Assembly (NCBI GenBank): GCA_002479485.1
Contig: DLNM01000050.1
Location: 13,035 to 77,034 of the forward strand
Direction: 5' to 3'
Source: Firmicutes bacterium UBA7510
GTDB taxonomy: Bacteria; Bacillota; Clostridia; Tissierellales; Sedimentibacteraceae
Length of the DNA: 64,000 nt
Positions 24,438 through 32,809 of the stretch are shown one piece after another. Each line of letters begins with the position of its first letter. Position 1 is the first letter of the stretch. The notes beneath the pieces were generated by a model. That model ran no database searches and was not told where the DNA came from. It saw only the letters and a program-made list of their open reading frames with translations. Position numbers and translations under genes: made by a program.

Positions 24438-24956
24438 TTAAACCATGCTATCAAAGTCCCTGCTTAGACATGATTGTTTAAGCCTTTTTGAACTCAATAA
24501 ATACTTAATATCAGAAAGATTATCATACGAAAGTTGAAAGTAAAAATAGTTAATATATTCAAGTATCGCGAATATATAGATAAAGCCTGCAATGCCTAAG
24601 CTGCCTAAAGGTAATGATGGATACAACTTTAAAAAATCAAACAAAAAAATAAACATCGTGATAATTATTAAGCCGATATTAAATTTTTTCAAGTTTTTAA
24701 AGCTTTTTACAACTTGTATAGGAGTTACTGTTGTATTTTCTTTCTTTAATCTCTTCCATTTTGCATACCAATATATGCTTCCTTGCACCAGTAGAAATTC
24801 CAAAAGAAAAAATGAAATCCAAAAAGAGGTTAGCGAATACAATCGTAATTGGGGATAGACTTTATTAAGTAAAAAAAACACGACAATAAACATTACTACT
24901 GACATTAATTCGCCAGTATATAAATATGAAAATCGTTTTAATAATCTTTTTCTCAA
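24438..24956 (-). CDS. Hypothetical membrane protein, four segments
   Basis: About 172 residues if translation starts at a TTG with GAGAGGAGA seven bases upstream; a GTG 18 bases further out lacks such a site. Four hydrophobic segments are visible (~20-38, 46-64, 96-112, 120-140) with a basic loop between the second and third. I recognise no family. There is no partner gene. Confidence 0.6.
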   Translation of the reverse strand: MRKRLLKRFSYLYTGELMSVVMFIVVFFLLNKVYPQLRLYSLTSFWISFFLLEFLLVQGSIYWYAKWKRLKKENTTVTPIQVVKSFKNLKKFNIGLIIITMFIFLFDFLKLYPSLPLGSLGIAGFIYIFAILEYINYFYFQLSYDNLSDIKYLLSSKRLKQSCLSRDFDSMV

Positions 24957-25159
24957 GTATCCATCTCCTCTCACTAAGTTAGTGGGAAAGTAATTTTCAT
25001 AAAATAGTTTAAGATATAGATTTTCGTTTGCATCACAATAATCTACTTATATTCATCTATAGTATATAATACACTCATCATTTTATCAACCAAATTAAAC
25101 CATCTTCACATGAAATACCTCTAATTATCCAATGTCTTCTATAAAACACCCTATTTTAA

Positions 25160-25197
25160 GGGTCAAAAAGAAGTGTTTTTTCACCGATTTTTGACCC
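25160..25197. repeat. GGGTCAAAAA hairpin
   Basis: A perfect 10-bp inverted repeat (GGGTCAAAAA / TTTTTGACCC) around an 18-nt centre holding a GTG/CAC mini-stem. It lies in the gene-free stretch 24957-25260. Part of the arm recurs at ~31682 (CTTTTTGACCCG). Probably a degenerate intergenic repeat. Confidence 0.45.
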
Positions 25198-25260
25198 AAA
25201 CTTCATATTCAAACCACTATATGTTGTGGCCAATTCCTATTATTCCTTATCAAAACCACA

Positions 25261-25312
25261 TGTTGATGGATAATAATTATTGTGACAAAATAAAAATAAA
25301 TAATGTGACAAA
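25261..25312 (+). repeat. Tn7-like left end, copy 1
   Basis: These 52 bp match the copy at 26670-26721 at 51 positions. They contain the terminal TGTTGATGG and two TnsB-type GTGACAAA motifs about 22 bp apart. A third GTGACAAAA follows at 25370. Confidence 0.75.
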
Positions 25313-25439
25313 TCTTTTTTAAATTTTTAGTTTTTGTTATTATATCATGATTAAAACGAAAAAAATAGTGTGACAAAAGCATAATTAAGCTAGAGAACGG
25401 TATTATTTATTTAATCGCCATAGCAAGTTACATAATTAA

Positions 25440-25580
25440 TCACACTGGATATGTTGGCTTTGTCATTTGATTTAGAGTAGAAGGTGATATAATAGCGAGT
25501 CCTATGCCTAAGTTGGCACAGATTGTTATTTTGCCTGCACCGCCTTTTTGGTTAGTGATGGCAATTATTTTTGCGTTCAA
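25440..25580 (-). pseudogene. ParA/Soj-like ATPase N-terminal remnant
   Basis: With a TTG start seven bases after AGGAGG, the frame reads MNAKIIAITNQKGGAGKI, then TICANLGIGLA, which is the ParA/MinD deviant Walker A region. Normal is KGGVGKTT; here the Thr after Lys is Ile, which should abolish nucleotide binding. The frame departs from the family after ~29 residues and stops at 46, against ~260 normally. It is a broken cargo gene of the Tn7-like element. Confidence 0.8.
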
Positions 25581-25675
25581 TTCTGTTCCTCCTTCCAAAT
25601 TTGGCACTATAAAAGAAGTTAGCTATGTAAACTAACTCCTATTGGGATGTAAGTACCTATTAAGTTTTATATATA

Positions 25676-25713
25676 AAAAAGTTGTCCACTCGATTTAGAG
25701 CAAACAACTTTTT
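25676..25713 (-). terminator. Terminator after the XRE-type gene
   Basis: AAAAAGTTGT and ACAACTTTTT form a 10-bp stem with an 18-nt loop; minus-strand reading ends in TTTTTTATATAT. It can also work in the plus direction. Confidence 0.55.
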
Positions 25714-25806
25714 GTTTTTAGATTATGTTATCAATGCAATAGCTACTTACAATACCATTAGTTAAAGATATGATAAGCCACTATACTCTCTTCAAAGCTA
25801 AACCAC

Positions 25807-26145
25807 TCATTCAACTTCTTTTAGTAAATCCTCTGCAGATATGCCATACAGCTTTGCGAGGGCAATTAAATTTGATGTGCTGGGATCAGAGTTTCCGTTT
25901 TCCCATTTAGATACCGCCTGTCTACTCACTCCAATTATTTCTGCCACGAACTCTTGTGTCATTATACAACGAGTACGATGCTGTTTTAATATTTCTCCAA
26001 GGGATTTTCGCACCTCAGATTTTTCTTTTCGAACATCTTTTGATTTTATATATTTCAAAAGAGCACGAATAATAAGAATTAATAAGCCAACAAATATACT
26101 TACGAATATTAAGCTGATTACAGCCATCGCGATAATGATTTTCAT
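25807..26145 (-). CDS. Membrane-anchored XRE-family regulator
   Basis: A 112-residue protein with one N-terminal transmembrane helix (~4-26, IIIAMAVISLIFVSIFVGLL) and a basic linker. The C-terminal XRE/Cro HTH reads LGEILKQHRTRCIMTQEFVA, then SRQAVSKWENG with SDPSTSNLIALAKLYG. HTH domains of this sort usually come first in the chain; a membrane anchor in front is uncommon. The ATG at 26145 follows AAAGGAGG. It lies inside the Tn7-like element as the only intact gene, so it is probably cargo. Confidence 0.82.
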   Translation of the reverse strand: MKIIIAMAVISLIFVSIFVGLLILIIRALLKYIKSKDVRKEKSEVRKSLGEILKQHRTRCIMTQEFVAEIIGVSRQAVSKWENGNSDPSTSNLIALAKLYGISAEDLLKEVE

Positions 26146-26325
26146 ATTCAACTTCCTCCTTTCTTGTTGGCTATAGTATATCAAAATATGGCTAGTTACC
26201 ACTACCAACTATTACGCAAATAACAGTTGCATTTCAGTTGCATATAAATAATGGAATGTTTGGAGCTATAAAACTATATAAATACTCTTTTCTTAGATGA
26301 GTATACAGACATCTAAAAATAGTAC

Positions 26326-26548
26326 AATCATCCCATAATAGCGTATATAAAAAATCTGTTTCAAGATCTGAAAATGTGTGATGTATTCTATTACATTTAG
26401 TGCTCTTAACTCTACTACTACGTCCTTTCGAAGAAAGATCTCCATTCTTTTACCAAGATTGATACTCACTACCCTTGCCTTTACCTCGGCCATTCAATAG
26501 CATTTTCTTAATTTTTGTTTCTGTCAAATTTAATTTTTTTCTACCCAT
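26326..26548 (-). pseudogene. tnsA: TnsA-like transposon endonuclease, N-terminal remnant
   Basis: Reading from the ATG at 26548: MGRKKLNLTETKIKKMLLNG, then RGKGKGSEYQSW, an in-frame TAA, and in the same frame GDLSSKGRSSRVKSTKCNRI followed by HHTFSDLETDFLYTLLWDD. This is the N-terminal pattern of Tn7-type TnsA (GRGKG...Y..W, GRSSR.KG, R.HH..SDLE..F...LW.D). The stop falls where relatives have W-(I/L)-T-(I/V)-x-D. Sequence after LWDD is unrelated, so the catalytic part is lost. Confidence 0.78.
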
Positions 26549-26554
26549 AAAAAA

Positions 26555-26595
26555 ATACCTCACTTCAATTTACATATTATATACAAGTGAGGTAT
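26555..26595. repeat. Inverted repeat at the tnsA leader
   Basis: A perfect 11-bp inverted repeat ATACCTCACTT / AAGTGAGGTAT with a 19-nt spacer ends seven bases before the tnsA-remnant ATG. The arms could form an operator, or a hairpin shielding translation, since the GAGGT core looks like a ribosome site. Confidence 0.55.
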
Positions 26596-26614
26596 AAATC
26601 AACCATAAATTATC

Positions 26615-26664
26615 TTTTGTTACTTTTATTATTATTTTGTTACATTTATTTTTATCCATTAACA
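26615..26664 (-). repeat. Tn7-like right end
   Basis: On the minus strand the end starts TGTTAATGGATAAAAATAAA and carries GTAACAAAA motifs, equivalent to the GTGACAAA motifs of the left end. It abuts TTTTT and then the second left end. Confidence 0.7.
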
Positions 26665-26669
26665 TTTTT

Positions 26670-26721
26670 TGTTGATGGAAAATAATTATTGTGACAAAAT
26701 AAAAATAAATAATGTGACAAA
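26670..26721 (+). repeat. Tn7-like left end, copy 2
   Basis: Starts TGTTGATGGAAAATAATT; differs from copy 1 at one of 52 positions. Its interior side faces increasing coordinates, but no matching right end or transposition gene is seen to 27600. Between 26722 and 27024 I see only AT-rich DNA with two direct TCCCTGTTTTATTT copies (~26807 and ~26851). Confidence 0.72.
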
Positions 26722-27024
26722 AATTATTATTAAAATCTGATAGATTAGGAACTCTAAATATTTTAGGCCAGTACCTTTTAATTTAAACTTAAAAGAACTT
26801 TCCCTGTTTTATTTATATGTTTTATCTCTAAATTTTTGCGCAGTCTGCCGTCCCTGTTTTATTTTCTTTAATATACATATAGCCACTCATAGCCATATTG
26901 TGTTAATACATTATAATAGAAATTCTATCTCTTCAAGAATCTTTTTCATATGTACAAGTTAATGATTCAAGTTTTACAATCATTTTTTGAGTATAGTTTA
27001 CAAACTCAATTTCCCTTAAATTTA

Positions 27025-27450
27025 TTATATCATTTCAAGTTCAAGCAATCTCTTTCTCTCATTCTCTTTTTGTTGCTTTTCTATATCAGATTTATCTAAC
27101 ACTTTAGTTTTAAAAATTTCATATGCTTTCATATATTCATTATCAAACTCATTTATATTTTCATTTACTGTAAACTTAACATCATAAATATTGTATGTTC
27201 TAGAATATGGTATACTTTCAATTAGTACCCCTTTTTCATTTCTTACATCCATGTATCTCATTAGTGTTAACTTGTTTGTATCTGTATTAAGAGCAATCTA
27301 ATAACTTTGTCACTTGAGTATTTTTGAACTATTTTTCTAAATTGCTCCTGTGAATCAGAATATTTTTCATAATAATCTTTCTCTCCAAATATATAATACT
27401 CTTTCCTTTTTTATGCTCTTCACTTTCACTACTACTTTTTTCATAATAGC
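27025..27450 (-). pseudogene. Frameshifted hypothetical gene
   Basis: An open 78-residue segment at 27025-27261 (MRYMDVRNEKGVLIESIPYS ... RKRLLELEMI) is preceded, in another frame, by KEYYIFGEKDYYEKYSDSQE and QFRKIVQKYSSDKVIRL. The frames join smoothly at ALNTDTNKLTL, and a further shift upstream exposes YYEKSSSESEEHKKGK. Taken together this is a charged protein of over 130 residues broken by about two frameshifts. I do not recognise the family. Confidence 0.5.
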
Positions 27451-27600
27451 ATTCTTTATTAACGGTTTATTTTTATAAAATAAGTATATGAGGTTTATAT
27501 GCACTTGAGAAGTGTCTATAATGTTAAAAGTTTACAAAACAGTAAAATATATATATAATAAATATTAGTATTTTATCTTTTTACATTTGGAGGTTATAAT

Positions 27601-29853
27601 ATGAAAAGGTTTATTACAATAGTTAGTATATTTTTATTATTAATTAGCTTTGTAGGATGTGATAAAAATGCAAATATACAAACTAATATTAATGATAACA
27701 CTGATAATTATGATGTTATTAACAAAAATGATAATTCTAGTAATGATAGTAGCAATAGTTTAATACCATTACAAAATGCAACAAAAGAACATCTTAGCCT
27801 AATTAATGTTAACAAAAATATTAATGGCAATTACATTCATATAAATTTAGCAGAATCAGAAATTATTGATAACATAGTTTATTTTAGTGATTATAACAAT
27901 CGTGTTAGAAAGTCCTCTAAATTATTGCTATGCAAAGGTATCGACGATTTATATGATACTGATATATTTGAGTACAACATGAAAAATACTGACTACATAT
28001 CTTCAGATAGCTTTGATTCACCATATAATATAGTGTATAATCAGCCATATGCAAAATTTAACGGGTATAGTGACGACCCATCTGCTATCAGGTTAGAAAA
28101 CTTTGATTTTTCATACACAATAACAGATGTTAATATAAACGCTTTTATCAAGAAAAATGATGACAATAAAACATTTAATTGTATAATAGACCCCGCATAT
28201 ATGTATAACATACCTCTTTACCACAATACAGAGGATATGTGTAAATTTAATATAAACGGAACTAATATAAAAGCTGATACATTGTCATTTGATGCGGTAG
28301 TAGAAGAAATCGATAAAACAAAATTTGACAGCATCGGAAGTGATTATGTTTATTCACAAATAAACGTAAAAAATTTAGAAGTACATTATCAGATTGATAA
28401 CGATAAGTATACATATAAAAATGTTGCTACATTAAGTAACTACACACCTATTACTGAAAATACAAATCAAGTATTAAATGAAACCATAGATTTAACTTTT
28501 AGTAGTGGAGAAAAGGATCACAACATGCAAAAGGTATATGATAGCTTAGTCAAATATATACCAGACATTTTGAATCAAAAAGTTGCCGGAATAATATTAT
28601 TAGACCTTGATTTTGATACTTTTCCAGAGCTCTTAGTAACTACAAAAAATACTTTTACTGACCAAAACGGTGTAACAAATGATTGCGCTGATGTAGCAAT
28701 TTACAAAATTGAAGAAAGCGGATTTAAATATATTGATACTATCTATAATTACGATACAACTATTGATGGTTCAAGTAATATTTTAGCAATTAAAAACTTA
28801 GACAATGGTTCTAAGGCATGGTTTAACATGTCTTATAAAAATAGATTTACAGGTGCAATTGAAGATGTAGACTATTTGTTTACTCTTTCAGATGATAAAC
28901 TAAACTTTACGGAAATTTTTAGAACAGAAGTAATCAAAGATAATAATGCTTCAAATGATAGTAATACAAACTATTATTATTTAGGTAAGTTAATGGAATT
29001 TGGTATAAAAAAAGAATATAGTGACTATTATGGTGGTGTTGCAGATATTTACACTTGGAACGATTATAGTAGCATGTATGGTACATGGGCTCTAATCGCT
29101 AGTGTGAAACAAGACTATTGTAAAGAGATGCGTGATAATGTATTTGATTTATACTCAGATTGGCTTAAAAATGCAGAATATTATGATGGACAGATAGTAT
29201 TAACAAATAGAATGTTAAATCATGAATTAGCATACCTAGTAGATTCATATTACTTAGGTAATTACAGCCCTGAAAAAAGTTCATTTTATTTCGAGTTTAT
29301 CGGTGGATTTGCAAAACCTGTTATTTATTTATATCCAAAAAAAGAAACAGATGTTAATGTAACTATAGACTTAGATGGTGCATTGACATGTACATATCCT
29401 AAATATAAGAATGGTTGGAATGTTACTGCCAAGCCTGATGGTACATTGATAAATAAAGATGATGCTAGAGAGTATTCGTATTTATATTGGGAAGGAATAG
29501 GAGAAACAAAATGGGATATGTCTAAAGGTTTTGTTGTTAAGGGAAATAAAACAATAGGGTTTTTACAAGAAAAACTTGAATATTTAGGATTAACGGCAAA
29601 AGAACTAAATGAATTTATAGTTTATTGGTTACCTCAAATGCATAATAACAAATATAACCTAATTACATTTCAAACTGACGTATATGAGCAAAGTGCTAAA
29701 TTAAATATAAGCCCAAAACCTGATAGCATGCTAAGAATATTTATGGTATTTAAGGGTCTTGATGAATTTGTAAATATAGAAGAGCAAGAGCTATCTTCAT
29801 TTGAAAGAAACGGTTTTACAGTAGTTGAATGGGGCGGAATTGAAATCAAATAA
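27601..29853 (+). CDS. Exported lipoprotein with C-terminal KPVIYLYP domain
   Basis: A 750-residue lipoprotein: a signal peptide with the lipobox FVGC (Cys20), then a low-complexity Asn/Asp/Ser linker to ~60. Residues ~330-345 carry LLDLDFDTFPELLV, an Asp-rich turn resembling calcium-binding FG-GAP/EF-hand loops. From ~585 there is a separate domain opening KPVIYLYPKKETDVNVTIDL, which I recognise as recurring at the C-termini of exported Firmicute proteins of unknown function. The next gene is a paralogue lacking that last domain. TTTGGAGG precedes the ATG. Likely anchored on the outer face of the membrane. Confidence 0.78.
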   Translation: MKRFITIVSIFLLLISFVGCDKNANIQTNINDNTDNYDVINKNDNSSNDSSNSLIPLQNATKEHLSLINVNKNINGNYIHINLAESEIIDNIVYFSDYNNRVRKSSKLLLCKGIDDLYDTDIFEYNMKNTDYISSDSFDSPYNIVYNQPYAKFNGYSDDPSAIRLENFDFSYTITDVNINAFIKKNDDNKTFNCIIDPAYMYNIPLYHNTEDMCKFNINGTNIKADTLSFDAVVEEIDKTKFDSIGSDYVYSQINVKNLEVHYQIDNDKYTYKNVATLSNYTPITENTNQVLNETIDLTFSSGEKDHNMQKVYDSLVKYIPDILNQKVAGIILLDLDFDTFPELLVTTKNTFTDQNGVTNDCADVAIYKIEESGFKYIDTIYNYDTTIDGSSNILAIKNLDNGSKAWFNMSYKNRFTGAIEDVDYLFTLSDDKLNFTEIFRTEVIKDNNASNDSNTNYYYLGKLMEFGIKKEYSDYYGGVADIYTWNDYSSMYGTWALIASVKQDYCKEMRDNVFDLYSDWLKNAEYYDGQIVLTNRMLNHELAYLVDSYYLGNYSPEKSSFYFEFIGGFAKPVIYLYPKKETDVNVTIDLDGALTCTYPKYKNGWNVTAKPDGTLINKDDAREYSYLYWEGIGETKWDMSKGFVVKGNKTIGFLQEKLEYLGLTAKELNEFIVYWLPQMHNNKYNLITFQTDVYEQSAKLNISPKPDSMLRIFMVFKGLDEFVNIEEQELSSFERNGFTVVEWGGIEIK

Positions 29854-29878
29854 AATTTGATTATATGAGGAGAGGAAC

Positions 29879-31657
29879 ATGAAAAAATATTTACTATTAA
29901 TATTAATTTCAATAGCTATTATAACATTTGTTGGTTGTAGCGATAATTCTAAAAAATCAGATGATAATATTAAAACAAGTAGTGATTTAAGTAAAAATAA
30001 TATAGATAATATTACGAATGACGAAAATGAAAAAAACATACAAAACGGTGATAAACCAAAATTATTAACAATAGATGATATACCTAAAGAACAATTTGAG
30101 CATTTAAATATCAATTATAGTATAGGTAATATGCATAGCTTTTTTAATTTTCAAAATTGCACTAAAAGTGGAAACACAGTTTATTTAGATAATCAATATA
30201 ATTATACTAGGCAAAGTACGGGATTATTATATATGTATAATAATAATTTTATTGAAAATAATTTCAAATCTAGTATCGACATTTGTCAATATGGCCAAAT
30301 AGCAGAATTTGATACGCCATACGAGATTAGTAATATACAAACAAATGTTACTTTTAAAGGATACATAGAGAATTCACCTATTACTATCATTGATAATTAT
30401 ATATTTGGATACGATATTTCTGATATTACTGTAAAGGCATTTATCAAAAGAAACGATGATAAAAATACATATGATATAATAATAGACCCATTGAGTCTAA
30501 AAGGTATCCCCGTGTATCATACAGCCGACAAATTTACTACATTTGATATAAATAAGTTTAAAATTGAATCAGATACTTTACAATTAACAGGTAGTATAGA
30601 TGTAGATAATATTTCTCAAGAAGATAAAGATTCCTTTAATTTTATTAACTCTGAATATGTATATGCATCAATAAGCATAAATAAAATGAGTGTTAATTAT
30701 ATTACAGACTCATATGGACCAAGATATGAAAATAAAGCATTGATTAAATCTTGTACTCCAATAGATGTAGATATAGAAGATATATGTAAAGGGAATGTAG
30801 TACCTGAATTAATTGCAAGTAAGACAGATAAAAACATGCAGAACATTTATGACATTATGATAAATAATATAGATAGTATTTATGATGACAAGGTTGTAGG
30901 TATATCATTATTAGATTTAGATTTTGATACTAAACCAGAATTACTGGTTACCAGAAAAAAAGAATTAGCAAGTGATAGTAGTTTACCTTCATACCATGAT
31001 GTTGATATATACAAATTTGATGTAGATAAGCTAAAATTCATCGATACATTAAATATATTTTCATACTCTTCTTTAAATGATGGTGTCAGTGAAATATTAG
31101 GACTGAAGACATTAGACGATGGAACAAATAGATGGTATACCATATCTTATATTGATAAAATGTCAGGTTTAATAAAACCTGTACATTATTTGTTTAGCTT
31201 AGAAAACGATTCATTGCAATTTACAGAAGTATTTAGAATTGAAGCACCGGATAAAAACCAAGAAAATTCAACAGAAGAAATTGATACTGATGAAAAATAT
31301 GAGGATAATAATTATAACTACTATTACTATGGAGATTTAATTAATTTTGACGTTATTGAAGAACCAGATAAAGAGACCGGAGAAAATAAAAAATACTATT
31401 CATGGAATGGTTTTAAAGATGAGTATAGAAAATGTGAAGTATTTAATCAATTTAGAGATGACTTTTGTAATAATATGAAAGGATACTATATGCTAGATAA
31501 TGAATTTTTTACTGGTAATATGGAAAATGATGAAAAAAAATTATTAGATAAACGTACACTGCTCAATAAATTTGTGACATTAATAGATAATTATTACTTA
31601 AATGGTTCATCATCAGAGCTTACTGAAATGTATTTTGGATTTGGAAATAGTTTTTAA
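29879..31657 (+). CDS. Exported lipoprotein, shorter paralogue
   Basis: A 592-residue lipoprotein with lipobox FVGC (Cys20) and the same order of parts as its upstream neighbour: polar linker, matching beta-rich middle (e.g. ITDVNINAFIKKNDD there, ISDITVKAFIKRNDD here) and the LLDLDFDTKPELLVT loop. It ends at the point where the neighbour's KPVIYLYP domain begins, so it arose by duplication followed by loss of the 165-residue C-terminus, or the neighbour gained it. The 25-bp gap with GAGGAGAGG implies one operon. Confidence 0.78.
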   Translation: MKKYLLLILISIAIITFVGCSDNSKKSDDNIKTSSDLSKNNIDNITNDENEKNIQNGDKPKLLTIDDIPKEQFEHLNINYSIGNMHSFFNFQNCTKSGNTVYLDNQYNYTRQSTGLLYMYNNNFIENNFKSSIDICQYGQIAEFDTPYEISNIQTNVTFKGYIENSPITIIDNYIFGYDISDITVKAFIKRNDDKNTYDIIIDPLSLKGIPVYHTADKFTTFDINKFKIESDTLQLTGSIDVDNISQEDKDSFNFINSEYVYASISINKMSVNYITDSYGPRYENKALIKSCTPIDVDIEDICKGNVVPELIASKTDKNMQNIYDIMINNIDSIYDDKVVGISLLDLDFDTKPELLVTRKKELASDSSLPSYHDVDIYKFDVDKLKFIDTLNIFSYSSLNDGVSEILGLKTLDDGTNRWYTISYIDKMSGLIKPVHYLFSLENDSLQFTEVFRIEAPDKNQENSTEEIDTDEKYEDNNYNYYYYGDLINFDVIEEPDKETGENKKYYSWNGFKDEYRKCEVFNQFRDDFCNNMKGYYMLDNEFFTGNMENDEKKLLDKRTLLNKFVTLIDNYYLNGSSSELTEMYFGFGNSF

Positions 31658-31740
31658 AGCAAATAGTAAGAAAAAGCACCCCTTTTTGACCCGTTTTATA
31701 TTTAGAGACAGCAAACTACACAAAAACTCATAAATATAGC

Positions 31741-31790
31741 AAAAAATAATGGTGTTAAGGCGCTTTATTAGCTCTTTAACACCTATAATA
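31741..31790. repeat. Dispersed hairpin repeat, copy 2 (also terminator-like)
   Basis: GGTGTTAAGG.../...CTTTAACACC hairpin, inverted relative to the copy at 7121-7170, with about four differences in 50 bases including the flanking ATTATTTTTT. Here it follows the lipoprotein pair by ~85 bp. Confidence 0.7.
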
Positions 31791-31830
31791 TTTATGACCC
31801 TTTTTATTATTTTAGAATTATTTATCACAT

Positions 31831-31885
31831 TTGTGGATGGTGTTTTTTTGTTATATCTATTTCACAAAAAATCTCCGTACCTAAA
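31831..31885. repeat. GGGGACGG-type hairpin repeat, copy A
   Basis: Imperfect inverted repeat: left arm GTGGATGGTGTTTTTTTGT, right arm ACAAAAAATCTCCGTACC. It shares the TGTTATATCTATTTCACAAA centre with copy B. Confidence 0.6.
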
Positions 31886-31912
31886 TGTTATAAAATCATA
31901 TTGCTAAACAAG

Positions 31913-32217
31913 TTAATATTTTCCTAACAACTTCTTACAATAATCTATTTCCTGTTTAGTAAACAACTCTTCATATTCTGGTTTGACAACTGAATCCTCC
32001 ATTGTTAAATCTAACCTGCATTCTAAGAACAAAGTTGTATATCCCTCTGATGGTTGCCAGTTCTCATAGCTTTCTCAATTAGTACCTTAGCTGTTTTTAC
32101 TCCGCCATTTTCAGCTAACATTTTATTAAAATAACTAGGATTGTACCTACACTCCTCCTTTGCTAAAAAAGCTTTATCTTTTAACTCTTCCTCAAATTTT
32201 TGATCTAGTTTTTTCAC
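31913..32217 (-). pseudogene. Frameshifted small conserved protein
   Basis: From a GTG with GGAGG upstream the frame reads MKKLDQKFEEELKDKAFLAK and continues through NPSYFNKMLAENGG and VKTAKVLIEKAM. A frameshift near 32060 is needed to continue as PSEGYTTLFLECRLDLTMED and then VVKPEYEELFTKQEID. The joined product resembles a widespread ~100-residue conserved protein of unknown function whose relatives have GFTTL, RLDLTMEALVL and a KP-x-Y-x-x-LFT stretch. Either a true pseudogene or a sequencing error. Confidence 0.7.
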
Positions 32218-32304
32218 TATCAATACCTCCAACTTCTAATTTGACTGCTCGATTCATCTTATCTACCAACAACAGAAGCTTTATAACACTAGCTTTTATG
32301 CAAC

Positions 32305-32362
32305 CTATGGGGACGATGTTTTTGTGTTGTATCTATTTCACAAAAATCTCCATCTCAAAATG
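32305..32362. repeat. GGGGACGG-type hairpin repeat, copy B
   Basis: TATGGGGACGATGTTTTTGT and CACAAAAATCTCCATCTC form the arms around TTGTATCTATTT. Confidence 0.6.
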
Positions 32363-32379
32363 TTTCACGTCCTTAATTG

Positions 32380-32750
32380 TTATATATCCAAATATGCCAT
32401 TATTATTAAATCTAAATATTTTCCATTTCCATAATAGCTATCTTTTATAAGCCTTCCTTCTTTAATAAAACCAATTTTTTTAAATAATTTAATAGCTTTT
32501 TCATTATCTGAAATGACTTCCAATGAAATTCTTATTATTTTATTCTTCTTACACCACTTATATAATGCTAATATTAATGATGTACCGATTCTTCTATTCC
32601 AATATGCTTATAATACTCACATTACAAATTTACCTTGTTGCCTATATCTTATTAAATCATTTCCACTAAAACTTAATATCCCTACAATTTCACCATATAC
32701 CTCTGCAACTAACATTAAATTATACTTATCATTTATAATATAACTATATA
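32380..32750 (-). pseudogene. GNAT acetyltransferase pseudogene with two internal stops
   Basis: One frame on the minus strand reads LMLVAEVYGEIVGILSFSGN, RQQGKFVM, TGA, VL, TAA, AYWNRRIGTSLILALYKWCK and ISLEVISDNEKAIKLFKKIG before a natural stop. The Y-W-N-R-R-I-G-T-S segment is the acetyl-CoA loop and NEKAIKLFKKIGF the typical last helix. Two nonsense codons sit where relatives have a beta strand. The N-terminus is also missing. Confidence 0.85.
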
Positions 32751-32751
32751 A

Positions 32752-32809
32752 TTATGGGGATAGTGTTTCTTTGTTATATCAAATTTACAAAAAATCTACG
32801 TCCCCAAAA
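32752..32809. repeat. GGGGACGG-type hairpin repeat, copy C
   Basis: TTATGGGGATAGTGTTTCTT and ACAAAAAATCTACGTCCCC arms around a TTATATCAAATTT centre. It overlaps the end of the truncated gene at 32774-32914, which suggests the repeat interrupted that gene. Confidence 0.6.

Larger units (their letters stand above)
25261..26664. mobile_element. Degenerate Tn7-like element with both ends
   Basis: The left end at 25261 starts TGTTGATGGATAATAATT and carries GTGACAAA motifs at about 25282, 25305 and 25370. The right end finishes at 26664 with TTATCCATTAACA and carries TTTTGTTAC motifs; its reverse complement starts TGTTAATGGATAAAAAT. TGT...ACA termini with repeated transposase-binding sites are the Tn7 pattern. 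The first gene inside the right end, reading inward, is a tnsA remnant, as in Tn7. Only ~1.4 kb is left: parA remnant, an XRE-type gene and tnsA remnant; tnsB and tnsC are gone. Five T residues separate its right end from a second left end at 26670. Confidence 0.72.

Noticed and set aside
26293..26493. 66-codon minus-strand frame as a gene
   Set aside because: It is an out-of-frame reading of the tnsA remnant; the meaningful frame is the one starting at 26548.
25261..26721. GTGACAAA repeats as a CRISPR array or REP elements
   Set aside because: Spacers are too short and unequal for CRISPR, and the repeats sit at TGT/ACA termini flanking a tnsA remnant, which Tn7-type ends explain better.
31613..31828. 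71-codon minus-strand frame after the lipoproteins
   Set aside because: It is formed by the dispersed hairpin repeat and AT-rich DNA and has no ribosome site. Its GVKELI...NTII stretch recurs at 7130 only because the hairpin recurs.
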